Counted from the stretch's first letter, positions 48,935-58,732 are shown. The stretch is DNA of 64,000 nt from Thalassoroseus pseudoceratinae (GCF_011634775.1 NZ_JAALXT010000005.1:62001-126000), one strand, 5' to 3'. Program-made: numbers and translations. Notes: a model not told the origin generated them from the letters alone.

Positions 48935-51301
48935 CTATTCGACCTCTTCTTCAACTGGCACGAGCACCTCAAGACCGTATTGCTCATCGAAACCACGAAG
49001 CCAAGTGGCGAGCAGGTCTCCCGCTTCGCTCGACGCCACCTGCTGCATGCCCTGAAGCCGAACACGTTCTTGCGGTTCGTCGGCTCGGAAGTTGATGAAG
49101 GCTTGCTGCAACGCTTCTCGTTCGGTGGGTCGCGTGTAATCTCGGGAATCGATCTTGGCGACATAAAACGCAGTCGCATCGGCATTTCGGGCCACCCCGA
49201 CTTCGCCGGCTTCCAGGTCTTGGAAGACGGTCTCCATAAACGCCGGACCGGCTTTGGGAACCGCATCGAGTTGGCTAATTTGCGGGGGAGAGCCTTGCGG
49301 ATTCCGCATGTTGAACGGGGCCGGTTCCATCCAAGCAAACGATCCGGTCGCCGTCACTTTGATCGGTTCTCCACCGAGCTTCACCTCAGCGAGAACGTCT
49401 TGCATGGCTTCGTCTTTGGCTTCGCGGACCTGCTTTGCCAGCGTTTCGGCTCGTTTCTCGGCAGGTTCCCGAGCTTCGATCGTTTTGAAGGCTTGAACAA
49501 CTTGTTCCCGGATTTCCGTGAATTCCGGGATGCGTCCTTCGGAATCTTCGACTTTCCAGTAGACATATCGATTCCCGGTTTCGTTCCACTCGCGGGAAAC
49601 CAACGGGCCAGGCAGACCGGGGAAACTTTGCGTGCGTTTCGTCGAATCAACCCCTTGATGTGGCATATACAACGTCGTTGGCGGGTCGCGGAAGATGCGT
49701 GCAATCACGACCGGACCTTCACGCCGAGTGATGCGAAGCTCTTTGTCGATGCCCTCGACGAACGAATCCACCTCTTCGACTTTGGGTTCAATCGCAAGCG
49801 AGAGGTTCTCGTATTGCGATTGCAACTGCCATGGCTGCAACAAAGGGGTTTCTTGATAGGTCAGTTGGTTCTTTTTCGCGAAGTCGCGAAGTTTAGTGGC
49901 GATGCCGTCGTGATCCGGTTCTTTGCCGGCGTCGATGGCCCGCGTGTACTCCTCTTGCAGGTCTTCCATGAAGTCGTCCGCCGCTTCCATGGCGGCATCC
50001 ATTTCCCGTCGAGCCGCGATTGCTGCCTTCCGCTCGTTGATATCCGTCAGCGTGGCGTCGATTTGATCACGAACTTCCGACAGCGGCAGGAACGGTGGAA
50101 CTTCCGCCATCGCGGGACCACCCGGACTTCCCTTGCCGGCACCACGTTCAGCAACGGCTGGACCGTTGAACGGCGTGGCACTTTCGGCCTGCTTGCTGGC
50201 ACTTCGCGGGTTTCGGTAATTCGCCCGGTTCTCTTGGTAATACTCTTCGATTTGTTCGTCAGTGACAGGGTCCGCTTTGCCAACGAACTCGTCGTATTTG
50301 GCTTCCAGATAGGCCAATTTCACACTTCGCAGCCGACCGAATTTTGGTTCGGGCGTCATCAATTCAACGGGCTCGACCCAACCAAGATCGTCATCGAAAT
50401 AGCCTCGTCGGAATTGATTTTTGTACTGCTCGTACAGCGTCATCAACCGTTCGTCTGTCGGTGCATCTACCGATTTCGTGAACGCGGAGACCGGAACTTC
50501 AGCCACCGTCATTGTTTGCATGACGGCCATTCGTTTGTAGTAATCCCACAACTGAGCGGGGGTGATTTGTGGTTCCGGTTGAATCAAACTGGCGTACAAT
50601 TTCGCCTTGATTTGGTATCGCAAAATGTCGAATAGGTCTTCATCGCTGATTTTGAGCTGTTTTCTCGCAGCGATAAAATCCTCGCGAATCTTCTTGCCAA
50701 AGTTGCGGGAAAGATACTCTGCGACCGCAGAATCCGAGATCCGAATGCCCACCTCGTCGGCTTCCTGAGCCATCACGAATTGGCGACCGACTTCGCGTCG
50801 TTCCTCGATGGGTGTCAAACCGTTGATCGGGCCGAACCCGAGGCTGCGAACCATTTGCTCCCATTGCTGAGCTGGAATTTGCTCACCGGGACGGCCATAA
50901 ACCTCCTCGGCCATAATCATCATGAATTGATTGGCAATTCGGCGGTTTGCAATTCGTTCTTGGAGTTCGATCTCGTCGAGCGTCCCGACGGATGAAGACA
51001 CCGCATACTGTTTGCCCAGCAGGGTCGGCAGGAAGAATGCAAACAACAAACCGACACCGGCCCCGACGGCCGCAAAAGTCGATCCCTTGCCTTGAGACGA
51101 TCCGAACACCCAGAAAATCAACGCTCCCGCCGCCATTGCGAGGGCGAATGGCAAGTAGGTGAGCAGCGAACCGCCACCACCCTGGCCGTTCGGCAACGCA
51201 TCGGCAATGATAAACGCGAACATGGCCAAGGCGGTGAGCCCTGCCATCATGATTTTGTTGGTTCGACTGCCACTGCGAAAGAAGCGGAAGGGTGAACTCA
51301 T
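48935..51301 (-). CDS. PpiD/SurA-like peptidyl-prolyl isomerase foldase
   Basis: The start at 51301 (MSSPFRFFRSGSRTNKIMMA) follows an AGAGGG-containing leader; the longer frame adds 39 basic residues. The 788-residue product has three closely spaced N-terminal membrane segments (about 17-32, 45-66 and 76-95) where PpiD usually has one. A SurA_N-like region (about 105-245, VGRQFVMAQEADEVGIRISD) follows, then a long coiled, parvulin-like part. It probably assists folding of exported proteins at the membrane. The C-terminus is acidic (VPVEEEVE). A strong terminator follows. Confidence 0.7.
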   Translation of the reverse strand: MSSPFRFFRSGSRTNKIMMAGLTALAMFAFIIADALPNGQGGGGSLLTYLPFALAMAAGALIFWVFGSSQGKGSTFAAVGAGVGLLFAFFLPTLLGKQYAVSSSVGTLDEIELQERIANRRIANQFMMIMAEEVYGRPGEQIPAQQWEQMVRSLGFGPINGLTPIEERREVGRQFVMAQEADEVGIRISDSAVAEYLSRNFGKKIREDFIAARKQLKISDEDLFDILRYQIKAKLYASLIQPEPQITPAQLWDYYKRMAVMQTMTVAEVPVSAFTKSVDAPTDERLMTLYEQYKNQFRRGYFDDDLGWVEPVELMTPEPKFGRLRSVKLAYLEAKYDEFVGKADPVTDEQIEEYYQENRANYRNPRSASKQAESATPFNGPAVAERGAGKGSPGGPAMAEVPPFLPLSEVRDQIDATLTDINERKAAIAARREMDAAMEAADDFMEDLQEEYTRAIDAGKEPDHDGIATKLRDFAKKNQLTYQETPLLQPWQLQSQYENLSLAIEPKVEEVDSFVEGIDKELRITRREGPVVIARIFRDPPTTLYMPHQGVDSTKRTQSFPGLPGPLVSREWNETGNRYVYWKVEDSEGRIPEFTEIREQVVQAFKTIEAREPAEKRAETLAKQVREAKDEAMQDVLAEVKLGGEPIKVTATGSFAWMEPAPFNMRNPQGSPPQISQLDAVPKAGPAFMETVFQDLEAGEVGVARNADATAFYVAKIDSRDYTRPTEREALQQAFINFRADEPQERVRLQGMQQVASSEAGDLLATWLRGFDEQYGLEVLVPVEEEVE

Positions 51302-51495
51302 CCTGTGTTCCCTCTCGACGAACCGGACGAACCGGATTCCGTGGATAAAGTGAGATCGACAACGGGCAATCATCCACAGATCATGCGAATTGCGTGGACG
51401 AACCGCCCCATTCTCCAAAACGTGATTGTAGCTGCGTTTGCAGATGAAACAAGGGACACGCAGAGCCTAGAAACGGCTAGCCCGATGTGAGGAAT

Positions 51496-52362
51496 TTAAC
51501 TGCTCGCACTGCGATAGCTTTTGAGTGCCCGATGAAACACCCAACGCGAGACAATCAAGCCAAAGATCGAAGCCCCGAACGCAAGTGCCGTCAGCCAGCT
51601 CGGCGTAATTGCTTTCGAGAGCAGCACACGAGCGGGAATGGTGACAACAAGCAAAATCGGAACCACATACGTGAACGAGGTTTGCAGCACATCGCCGGCT
51701 GTCCAGTTGGCGGTATTGGAGGGGGTGTCACCGTTCGGCCCGCTGCCGTAGATGCTGCGAGGATACCGGGCGAACACGGTCAGGTAGAACCAGAAATCGT
51801 ACAGACTTTGGTTGCGTCCCAACCAAATGCTCGTGCTGGCGAGGATGATCATCAAGCTGTAAAAGAACGCGACACCGTTCGCAATTAGCAACACATACAA
51901 CACGATTTCCGTCACACCGATCGGTTGCGGCAAGTCACCTTTTTGGTCCATCAGAATGATGGAATACACGAGCAGGGCAATCGCGAGACCAATCTGCCCG
52001 AGCATGGCGATGTTGATTTTCTCAAAACTGATCAGAAATTGCGTATCGATCGGTTTGAGGAGCGCGAAATCCAGATTGCCGGTGCGGATGAGTTCGCTGA
52101 AGTTCGCACAATTCGGCATGAAGAAGGTTTCAACGATCGCGTTGATCAGCATCCCCGTCGCCATGAAGGCGTAGTATTGCTCACGGGTCCAATCGTTGAT
52201 CGTCGTGACTTGGCCATAGATGATTTCGAAGAGCGCCAATTGAGCCACGAACCAAAACGCCCGCGTGATCAGTGTGATCACAAAGTTCCCACGGAAGGAC
52301 ATCTCCCGCAGTAACGAATTCTTGAAGAACGTCCAATAGACGGAACCGTAGTGTGGATGCAT
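51496..52362 (-). CDS. ABC-2 family membrane permease
   Basis: A 288-residue protein with six hydrophobic segments, beginning [60 protein letters not shown] and [20 protein letters not shown] match the ABC-2 permease group (PF06182-like), which usually comes as a pair with an ATPase. No ATPase or second permease of this type is adjacent, so a partner must be encoded elsewhere. The gene is 194 nt upstream of the foldase on the same strand. Confidence 0.8.
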   Translation of the reverse strand: MHPHYGSVYWTFFKNSLLREMSFRGNFVITLITRAFWFVAQLALFEIIYGQVTTINDWTREQYYAFMATGMLINAIVETFFMPNCANFSELIRTGNLDFALLKPIDTQFLISFEKINIAMLGQIGLAIALLVYSIILMDQKGDLPQPIGVTEIVLYVLLIANGVAFFYSLMIILASTSIWLGRNQSLYDFWFYLTVFARYPRSIYGSGPNGDTPSNTANWTAGDVLQTSFTYVVPILLVVTIPARVLLSKAITPSWLTALAFGASIFGLIVSRWVFHRALKSYRSASS

Positions 52363-52401
52363 GCGGGGATTATCGCGGGCGGGCTTGGGAGCGTCAAGAA
52401 T

Positions 52402-52445
52402 GTGAGGGGTGAGGCGTGGAGCGTGAGGCGACGCAAGCGGAATTC
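52402..52445 (+). repeat. GAGG-rich direct repeat, copy A
   Basis: 44 bp that match 53191-53234 at 36 of 44 positions without gaps, in the same orientation. It is immediately downstream of the metalloprotease-like gene. The 22-bp core GTGAGGCGACGCAA... also recurs in part at 53497-53520. TGAGGCGTG within it (52410-52418) is complementary to the 3' end of the gene (52475-52483). Confidence 0.6.
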
Positions 52446-52466
52446 CCTGCCAACTCCAAAAACATC

Positions 52467-53183
52467 TTACTCCTCACGCCTCATCCGCCAAAATCTCGGT
52501 GCTCCACGGCGTTCACGGACGAGTGAAAGATACGGTTCCAACCGTTCTAACTGTTCCTCGTCGTCGGCTCGTGGTTGGTTCGATTGTAGTCGCCGCAAAC
52601 TGCGGTTGTAGTCTTCGATGGCAGTCGCTTGCTGTTCCGGATTCCAGCGGTGCCAGGGAATTTCCTCAGTATGAGCGGCGAACCAATCGTAAGCGGCATT
52701 CCGACTGCCGGTGGTTCGCCAACCGTGATACTGCGACCACAGACTCCCCGGAATGTACGCCAATCCGCCGTTTTGATACTGCCAGACGTGCCCGATTTCG
52801 TGAATCAACACGTACAGTCCGTTTTCGCTGAGATCCAAAGAATCGTCGACGAAATGGCCCCAGTCCGATTTCAAATGAACCGTATGCCGCACGCCCTTCG
52901 GTGCTCCGACGGAGATCAAACCGTCTCGCGTGACTCGAACTTTGGCGAGGTCTACGCTGTCATGGAAGATCTCGCGGGCGTATTCGGTTTCGAAGTCGGT
53001 CAGTTTGCGACGGGCGGTGATAAGACGATCACCAACCGCCGTGCCGCCGACCAATCCGACCGCCCCCGCCGTCACACTTCCCGCGATACCCGCCAGCATT
53101 CCCCCCGCGATCGTGGCTCCGGTTCCCAGACCGGCACCCGATGTGAGACCGAAGAACACCGAACGGCGTGTGGGGCTGGGCAT
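52467..53183 (-). CDS. Putative zinc metalloprotease with glycine-zipper N-terminus
   Basis: A 238-residue protein. It starts [20 protein letters not shown] and has a Gly/Ala-rich hydrophobic zone (about 12-50, [20 protein letters not shown]) like a glycine-zipper membrane segment. The candidate zinc site is [15 protein letters not shown] (HExxH, about 127-131), followed by [11 protein letters not shown] and an [20 protein letters not shown] segment that may supply the third ligand. The pattern recalls toxin-like or exported peptidases, but no family is certain. No ribosome site is visible. The last codons (RMRREE) lie within repeat-like sequence. Direct repeats flank the gene. Confidence 0.6.
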   Translation of the reverse strand: MPSPTRRSVFFGLTSGAGLGTGATIAGGMLAGIAGSVTAGAVGLVGGTAVGDRLITARRKLTDFETEYAREIFHDSVDLAKVRVTRDGLISVGAPKGVRHTVHLKSDWGHFVDDSLDLSENGLYVLIHEIGHVWQYQNGGLAYIPGSLWSQYHGWRTTGSRNAAYDWFAAHTEEIPWHRWNPEQQATAIEDYNRSLRRLQSNQPRADDEEQLERLEPYLSLVRERRGAPRFWRMRREE

Positions 53184-53190
53184 TGATTTT

Positions 53191-53234
53191 GTAAGGGGTC
53201 AGGAGTGAGGTGTGAGGCGACGCAAACGGAAATC
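53191..53234 (+). repeat. GAGG-rich direct repeat, copy B
   Basis: The partner of 52402-52445 (36 of 44 identical). It lies 7 bp upstream of the metalloprotease-like start codon, where a ribosome site would be expected. Confidence 0.6.
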
Positions 53235-53496
53235 GTTCTCGGGGATTGTCATTCGAAAAACTTCGGGTTGGGTACCACTGACTTTACCAGTGAAAACCAC
53301 CATTGGACATCAACTCGTGAAGCACTGGCAGACCCAGTGGCACCCGAACGTTCTGGTCTCACAAACCACGAGTTTGCTTGCTTCGTTTGATCTTCGTCCG
53401 AAGCCTCGCGGACGTCAAGAATCACAAGAGACTTAATGATCGGAAGGCTTAACAAAGCCGCCGGTCACCAACGACAGATCCGTGCGTGGGAAAGTT

Positions 53497-53520
53497 GTGA
53501 GGAGACGCAAGGCGAAATCG
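53497..53520 (+). repeat. Third copy of the repeat core
   Basis: GTGAGGAGACGCAAGGCGAA... shares the GTGAGG-GACGCAA core with copies A and B. A short self-complementary AGGCGAAATCGCCT overlaps its end. Confidence 0.5.
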
Positions 53521-53551
53521 CCTCACGTCCCCTCGCCTTAATCCTCACGTT

Positions 53552-53571
53552 ATCACACGAGACCTCATCAC
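53552..53571 (-). repeat. Solitary copy of the MITE-like end
   Basis: ATCACACGAGACCTCATCAC is the exact reverse complement of 9426-9445. A 20-bp exact match between two intergenic sites is unlikely by chance in 64 kb. A degenerate second match (15 of 21) lies at 53420-53440. Confidence 0.6.
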
Positions 53572-53579
53572 ACCATCAC

Positions 53580-55493
53580 CTACTCGCCTGCGAGTTGCTG
53601 GGCTTTCTTGGCCAACTCGACGAATTCGCTGCGGTAGCCGTTCACGTCGGCACCGGCGTTGTGGGCGGCTCGGTTGATGACGTGTTCGTAGTGAGCTTCC
53701 TTAGCGTACTCGGATTTTCGCAGCAACAACCCGAACTCTGCGACCGCGGCGGCGAACTGGAAATCTCCGCTGGCTTCGTCGAAGGTTTGGCCGTTATCGG
53801 TGAACGGTTCGCGGAACTCGGTGCTGGTGTCGCCTTCGGGTTCTTTGTACCGTAGCCGGACGGTCAACATTTCTTTGCTCGCATTCTCGTCTTCATCGGC
53901 AGCTGGCTTTGGAGCTTCCGCAACGGCCGGTTTCGCCGTCGCATATTTGGACGGATCGACGGGCTTCTTCGGCACATCCATTCCGGCGGGCACGATCTCG
54001 TAGAGAGCCGTCACGCTATGACCGGCACCGATTTCGCCCGCGTCTTTCTTGTCATCTTTGAAATCCTCGGCCTTGAGCATCCGATTTTCATAACCGATCA
54101 GCCGATACGCACCGACGACGTTCGGGTTGAAGTCGACTTGAATTTTTACGTCCTTGGCGATCGTCACCAGCGTGCCGCTCATCTGGTCGATGAAGACTTT
54201 CTTCGCTTCTTTTTCGGTGTCGATGTAACTGTAATTCCCGTTGCCCGCGTTGGTGAGTTCTTCCATCACGGCGTCTTTGTAATTGCCGACGCCGAAACCA
54301 GCGATGCTGAGGAAGATATCCGACTTAGCCTTCTTCTTGATCATCTCAACCAACTCGCTGCGGTTGGTCACGCCGACGTTGAAATCACCGTCGGTGCAGA
54401 GAATCACACGGTTCGTGCCACCCGGAATTTGATTTTGACTGGCTTGTTCGTAGGCGAGTTGAATCCCGGCCGCTCCGGCGGTGGAACCACCCGCTCGCAG
54501 ACCATCAAGAGCCGCCAGAATCGTGGCTTTCTCGTCGCAGGCTGTCGACTGCAACACGACCCGCGTGCCGCTAGCATAGACCACGAGAGCGACATGGTCG
54601 TCGGCTCCGAGTTGTTCCACGAGTTTCGATAATGCCGACTTCAACAAAGGCAACTTGTTGCTGCTACGCATCGAACCGGACACATCAACGAGAAACACCA
54701 GGTTGCTCGGCGGACGTTGGTCGCGTTCGATTTCCCGACCTTTCAGACCGATGCGAACCAAACGGTGATCCGGTGCCCACGCACATCCCGCCGATTCCAC
54801 ATGCACCGCGAACGGAGCTTTGCCATCGGTTGGCGGTGTGTAATCGTAACTGAAATAATTGACCATCTCCTCGATCCGCACCGCTCCCGCCGGAGGAATG
54901 CGACCTTGGTTCAACATCCGACGAACGTTGCTGTAAGAGGCGGTATCGACATCAATTGAAAACGTCGAAAGCGGGTCGCGTTCGACAAGTTTGAATGGAT
55001 TTTCGGTGATGGAGTCGTAGGCTTCCGTATTGTGTTGCACAAGTGGTTCAGCGGAATCCGCTGGGGGTACCCGACCGAATCCATCAGCCTCGCCCCCGGG
55101 TAACGGTTGCACCGCAATTCCACGAGCGAGCCCCAAACTTTCGTTCGACTGCATGCGCCGCACGCTTTTCGACCGGGCAACCGATGCGCTCGGCTGACCG
55201 GGTTCACGGAATGGGTGTGCGAGATCGGAGACAGGATGATTGGTCGCAGCCGGTGCTTCCGCGCCTTCCATTGCCGCTTCCATCGGGGCCTCTTCATACT
55301 CGGCCATCGGCATCTCTCTGTCGGCGGGGGCGGAAACCGTTTCGGCGCTGCCCGCCTCTTCGTCTGCGGTCGCTTGTTGTTTCAACGCCTGAGCGTCGCC
55401 GGATTCGTTTTGGCCGCAACCGGTGATCATCGCGCAGCAGGCCAAAAGCATGGCCACGTGAGTCATCGATGTCTTGAGAAGTGACATCTTCAT
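53580..55493 (-). CDS. von Willebrand factor A domain lipoprotein (YfbK-like)
   Basis: The start at 55493 has GGAGG 7 nt upstream. The 637-residue product has a lipobox (ITGC, Cys26), so it is probably lipid-anchored. A low-complexity linker precedes the YfbK N-terminal domain (about 165-255, ENPFKLVERDPLSTFSIDVD). The vWA domain (about 270-450) carries the MIDAS motif VDVSGSMRSSNK and later VILCTDGDFNVG. A DUF3520-like C-terminal domain (about 460-630) ends the protein. Such proteins bind ligands through a metal ion at the cell surface. The partner is unknown. Confidence 0.88.
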   Translation of the reverse strand: MKMSLLKTSMTHVAMLLACCAMITGCGQNESGDAQALKQQATADEEAGSAETVSAPADREMPMAEYEEAPMEAAMEGAEAPAATNHPVSDLAHPFREPGQPSASVARSKSVRRMQSNESLGLARGIAVQPLPGGEADGFGRVPPADSAEPLVQHNTEAYDSITENPFKLVERDPLSTFSIDVDTASYSNVRRMLNQGRIPPAGAVRIEEMVNYFSYDYTPPTDGKAPFAVHVESAGCAWAPDHRLVRIGLKGREIERDQRPPSNLVFLVDVSGSMRSSNKLPLLKSALSKLVEQLGADDHVALVVYASGTRVVLQSTACDEKATILAALDGLRAGGSTAGAAGIQLAYEQASQNQIPGGTNRVILCTDGDFNVGVTNRSELVEMIKKKAKSDIFLSIAGFGVGNYKDAVMEELTNAGNGNYSYIDTEKEAKKVFIDQMSGTLVTIAKDVKIQVDFNPNVVGAYRLIGYENRMLKAEDFKDDKKDAGEIGAGHSVTALYEIVPAGMDVPKKPVDPSKYATAKPAVAEAPKPAADEDENASKEMLTVRLRYKEPEGDTSTEFREPFTDNGQTFDEASGDFQFAAAVAEFGLLLRKSEYAKEAHYEHVINRAAHNAGADVNGYRSEFVELAKKAQQLAGE

Positions 55494-55673
55494 CGCAAAC
55501 CCTCCTCGAATGTGGGTCATCAAAGACCGCCGGGACGGAGGGCGATGGCGGCGGCCAATTGGGATCGAAAGCCCGTCGGATTACAAACCAGAATGGACGC
55601 CCTCACCCACTGTGATGCGCCCACTCAATCGAAAATTCCCGATACTTCCCGAAAGTTTGAGATTCCTCTGAGC

Positions 55674-56705
55674 TTATTTCGAACGTCGTCCTTGAATGAC
55701 CTTCAACTCGCCGTCAGCGTCGTAGTATTTGGCTTCAATCGTTTGGAAGGTTTTCAGGTCAATCAGCGTCCACATATTCGGGTAGGTCACGTTCGAGTTG
55801 GAGGACAACAATCGCCATTCGAGTTCCGCGACCTGCTCGTCTTTCGTAAGCACTTCGATCTGAAAATTTGCGAAAATCTCGTCGGGGGTGGCGTAGACCG
55901 GAATCGGTGATGCGGGAAACGGAAGTGGAATCACGTCCGGTGTGGCCGAAATCGTTTCGGCGGACGCGAGAACAATTTGTCCCTGTTGGAATAATCTGGG
56001 CCCGAAGCGAGGGTCGTAGCGTGGCTTCCGAATTGCATTCGGTTCGTCATCTTGGAATGAAGCAAAGAACGACATCTGTTTTCGCTGATGTTCAGCCCAG
56101 CTTTCCAGAATGTCTCGCACTCGTGGATCGACCGCTGGTTTCTTCGGGATCGGTTTGGCGTTCGCAGCCGCCACACGGAGCAAACGGGGTTCGTTCTCGG
56201 CGACCATCACCGGACGGGAATCGCTCACGCCCGGCGTGAGTGGACTGGCATCGCTGCGCCAGCGGCAGACGACGTTCATCGACTGTTTTTTCGGTTGGCC
56301 AGCCAAATCGAAGAACTCCACACCGACCGGCAGCGGATTGTCGGCGAGAAAGACCACTTCCACCCGACCGTAAAACAGACTTTCCACCGAATCGGTCGGT
56401 TCCGCAGATAGGCGAACGGCGTCGTCATCAGCCGAAACGCAACTCCACTGGAAGCGTTCGGTCAATTGATTGGCATCGACCGGCCCGCTGAACGTCAGGA
56501 CGGCGTCGATTTCATGAGCGGAATGTTCCGGTCCGCCGACTCGCAATAGATGCTCGCGGTCCAACCGACCGGGCTCACGGGTCTCGGCGGCGGCTTGCTC
56601 CCACTTCGAGAGGATCGCTTGAACGGTCGAGGTGTCGTCCGCGAAGACCAATCCCGTCGGTATCAGGAACACGGCGAGTAAGTTTGCGGAAATCCATTTT
56701 CGCAT
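55674..56705 (-). CDS. Exported protein of a planctomycete-type family
   Basis: The start at 56705 (MRKWISANLLAVFLIPTGLV) has AGG 7 nt upstream. The 343-residue product has a signal peptide ending near VFA-DD. A domain at about 25-165 starts TVQAILSKWEQAAAETREPG, which resembles the beginning of planctomycete TIGR03009-like proteins, though I am not certain. Pro-rich and charged linkers follow, then a beta-rich C-terminal part (about 265-343, VLTKDEQVAELEWRLLSSNS). No catalytic residues stand out. It diverges from the sigma factor gene. Confidence 0.5.
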   Translation of the reverse strand: MRKWISANLLAVFLIPTGLVFADDTSTVQAILSKWEQAAAETREPGRLDREHLLRVGGPEHSAHEIDAVLTFSGPVDANQLTERFQWSCVSADDDAVRLSAEPTDSVESLFYGRVEVVFLADNPLPVGVEFFDLAGQPKKQSMNVVCRWRSDASPLTPGVSDSRPVMVAENEPRLLRVAAANAKPIPKKPAVDPRVRDILESWAEHQRKQMSFFASFQDDEPNAIRKPRYDPRFGPRLFQQGQIVLASAETISATPDVIPLPFPASPIPVYATPDEIFANFQIEVLTKDEQVAELEWRLLSSNSNVTYPNMWTLIDLKTFQTIEAKYYDADGELKVIQGRRSK

Positions 56706-56952
56706 GAGAACACCTGGAGGCAAAGCCGAGGCAAACTTGGCAAGATAGGGCGTGATTCGTTTTCCCGGTCCGATCCCTGGACGGAAAATCGAGCGGCGGG
56801 AGTGTAGCGATGATCCCCAAATGCGCGAATGGCACTTTTTCTCTCAAGTTCTGGAATTCGGTTTTGAGTTTGCCGATGTTTCGCCGTCCAACTTGCAGAA
56901 CACGTCCACAATCACGCCGTCGGTCAACATCGACGGAACCTCCGGAGCGATC

Positions 56953-57480
56953 ATGAGCGAGCCAGCGTCAGCCCGCGAATTCGATCGTCTGGTGCAATCT
57001 CATTTGGAGGCCACGTTGCGAATGGCCATTCGACTCACCGGCAACCTTCACACTGCGGAGGATGTCGTGCAGGAATCACTTGTGAAGGCGGCGAGACATT
57101 GGCAATCGTTTCGGCGGGACGCTTCGTTTCGCACCTGGCTCTATCGGATTGTGATTAACACGCTTCACGACTTCCGCACCGCCGAGGGCCGACGCCAACC
57201 GGTTTCGCAACCCATGAACTCAACGCCGATCGACCACACGCGATCCGGCCCAGACCATCGCATCTTGCAAGAGGAACTCGCCGACATGGTGGCTCAACGG
57301 GTCTCTGCATTGCCGCCCCGACAACGCGAAGTCTTGGTGCTCACCGCTTATGAAGGCCTGTCAATCGCTGAAACCGCCGCCACGTTGGAGTTGTCTGAAG
57401 CGAACGTGCATTCCACGTTGCACATTGCTCGGAATCGACTACGTGAAGAATTAAGGCCGTATCTCCAAGAGAAAGCCTAA
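56953..57480 (+). CDS. ECF RNA polymerase sigma factor
   Basis: The start at ATG 56953 has GGAG 6 nt upstream; the open frame begins at 56752, but its first 67 residues are not sigma-like. The 175-residue product has region 2 (about 10-80, MAIRLTGNLHTAEDVVQESL and FRTWLYRIVINTLHDF) and region 4 (about 115-165, LPPRQREVLVLTAYEGLSIA and SEANVHSTLHIARNRLREEL). It is an RpoE-type ECF factor. The next gene starts 4 nt after its stop and is probably its anti-sigma factor. Confidence 0.9.
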   Translation: MSEPASAREFDRLVQSHLEATLRMAIRLTGNLHTAEDVVQESLVKAARHWQSFRRDASFRTWLYRIVINTLHDFRTAEGRRQPVSQPMNSTPIDHTRSGPDHRILQEELADMVAQRVSALPPRQREVLVLTAYEGLSIAETAATLELSEANVHSTLHIARNRLREELRPYLQEKA

Positions 57481-57484
57481 CACC

Positions 57485-58732
57485 ATGAACACCAATTCCT
57501 CCGAAGATTTTGAATCACGGCCTCCGACCGAACCCGATCCGTTGGATGATCTACTCGCCGAGGCTCGTTGGCCGGAACCAACGCCGCTGGTGGAAGAACG
57601 ACTCCAACGCCGTTGGCAGGAACTTCGACCACGGGAAAGGCAGTTCGATCGTCGTTGGGTGATCGCGGCCGCTGCGGTAGTCTTGATCAGTGTGATGTGG
57701 TTGGCTCGGTCTCATTGGAACGCAGCCGATCCTATCCGGATGCCGATTGCCGTCCCCGATACACCATCGGTCCCGATGCCGATTCCAACGCCGCTACCGA
57801 AAACAACACCGGAAAGCGTGCAATCCGCGACGGTCCGACCGCCCCAGTTTTCGACCAGTCGCCCACCGCGTGCGATCGAAATGGCGGTTTTGAATCGGCC
57901 AGATCAAACCGAGAAGAAACCCCGTCCGAAACGACGGAAACGACCAAAACGACCAACGGACCTGTTGATCACAGCGGTGAATCAATTGGAACGCCACCCC
58001 GGAGCCGTTATTGCCGAGAAGCCGGAAACGACGGCGCGTCATCGCCGCCATCTTGAAACTCGTTTGCTGACCCTAATTCCCCGAAGTTCGCCCGCTCAAC
58101 AACGCACGTTGTTCCGGTTGCTCAATACGGTGGTGTCGTCTCAATCGACATCGCTCTTGGTGGCCTGCCGGAATCGACCGGACCTGCATTCGATCGTCGA
58201 ACCGATGCTCCTGCGGGTGGCTGATGCCAGTACGTTGTATCGGATGTCCCAAACGGAGTTCACGTCCGCACGGCAGCGGAATTCTTTGGAAAAGTTGCTA
58301 ATCCACACCGACCCGCAGGCCGTGGAATTCTTTCTGCAAGCGGTGATGTCTCCGCAAACGCGACGAACAGCTTTGGAAGTCGCTGGGACAACTCGGAACC
58401 CTCCGACGGCGGCGTTGTTCCAGGCGTTGAACCATCGACAAACGGACGTCCGCACGATGGCTGCGTTGGTGCTCGGTCGTGTCCTCGACGACACCGTGAC
58501 TCCCCGGTTGGTGCAGTGGATTCACCTCGATCCAAGCCGTCAGGAACTTTGGCTCGCCTTGCTGGAACGTCCCGATCCGCAGATCAAACCGTTCATCGCC
58601 CGAGCGTGTCGATCACGCAAAGTCTTTGCGACCGTCTCGTCTGCGGACCTCATGCGGCAAGCCTTTCAAATGCCGACAACTAAGCCCATTTCGATTTCGC
58701 CTCGTCAGTTCCGCCCAGTTCGCTCGAGTTAG
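57485..58732 (+). CDS. Putative anti-sigma factor with long HEAT-like extracytoplasmic part
   Basis: A 415-residue protein. The N-terminal 55 residues (acidic, LDDLLAEARWPEPTP) lack a zinc finger. One membrane helix (WVIAAAAVVLISVMWLA, about 58-74) follows, then a Pro-rich and Arg/Lys-rich stretch (about 85-165). A helical repeat region runs over about 185-400 (for example ADASTLYRMSQTEFTSARQR, and PPTAALFQALNHRQTDVRTM). Four nucleotides separate it from the sigma gene, which with the one-helix topology suggests an anti-sigma role. The HEAT-like part may sense a signal; inferred. Confidence 0.6.
   Translation: MNTNSSEDFESRPPTEPDPLDDLLAEARWPEPTPLVEERLQRRWQELRPRERQFDRRWVIAAAAVVLISVMWLARSHWNAADPIRMPIAVPDTPSVPMPIPTPLPKTTPESVQSATVRPPQFSTSRPPRAIEMAVLNRPDQTEKKPRPKRRKRPKRPTDLLITAVNQLERHPGAVIAEKPETTARHRRHLETRLLTLIPRSSPAQQRTLFRLLNTVVSSQSTSLLVACRNRPDLHSIVEPMLLRVADASTLYRMSQTEFTSARQRNSLEKLLIHTDPQAVEFFLQAVMSPQTRRTALEVAGTTRNPPTAALFQALNHRQTDVRTMAALVLGRVLDDTVTPRLVQWIHLDPSRQELWLALLERPDPQIKPFIARACRSRKVFATVSSADLMRQAFQMPTTKPISISPRQFRPVRSS

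Larger units (their letters stand above)
53184..53579. other. Repeat-rich intergenic region
   Basis: 396 bp without a supported gene. It holds direct repeat B (53191-53234), a hairpin CACTGG-CAGAC-CCAGTG (53323-53339), a third core copy (53497-53520) with AGGCGA-AA-TCGCCT pairing, and the exact 20-bp match to the MITE-like end (53552-53571). Confidence 0.6.

Noticed and set aside
48734-50635. 633-residue open frame on the plus strand opposite the PpiD-like gene
   Set aside because: It is antisense to a clear coding region with domains. It is Phe/Arg-rich and has no start context or similarity, so it is a G+C-driven shadow frame.
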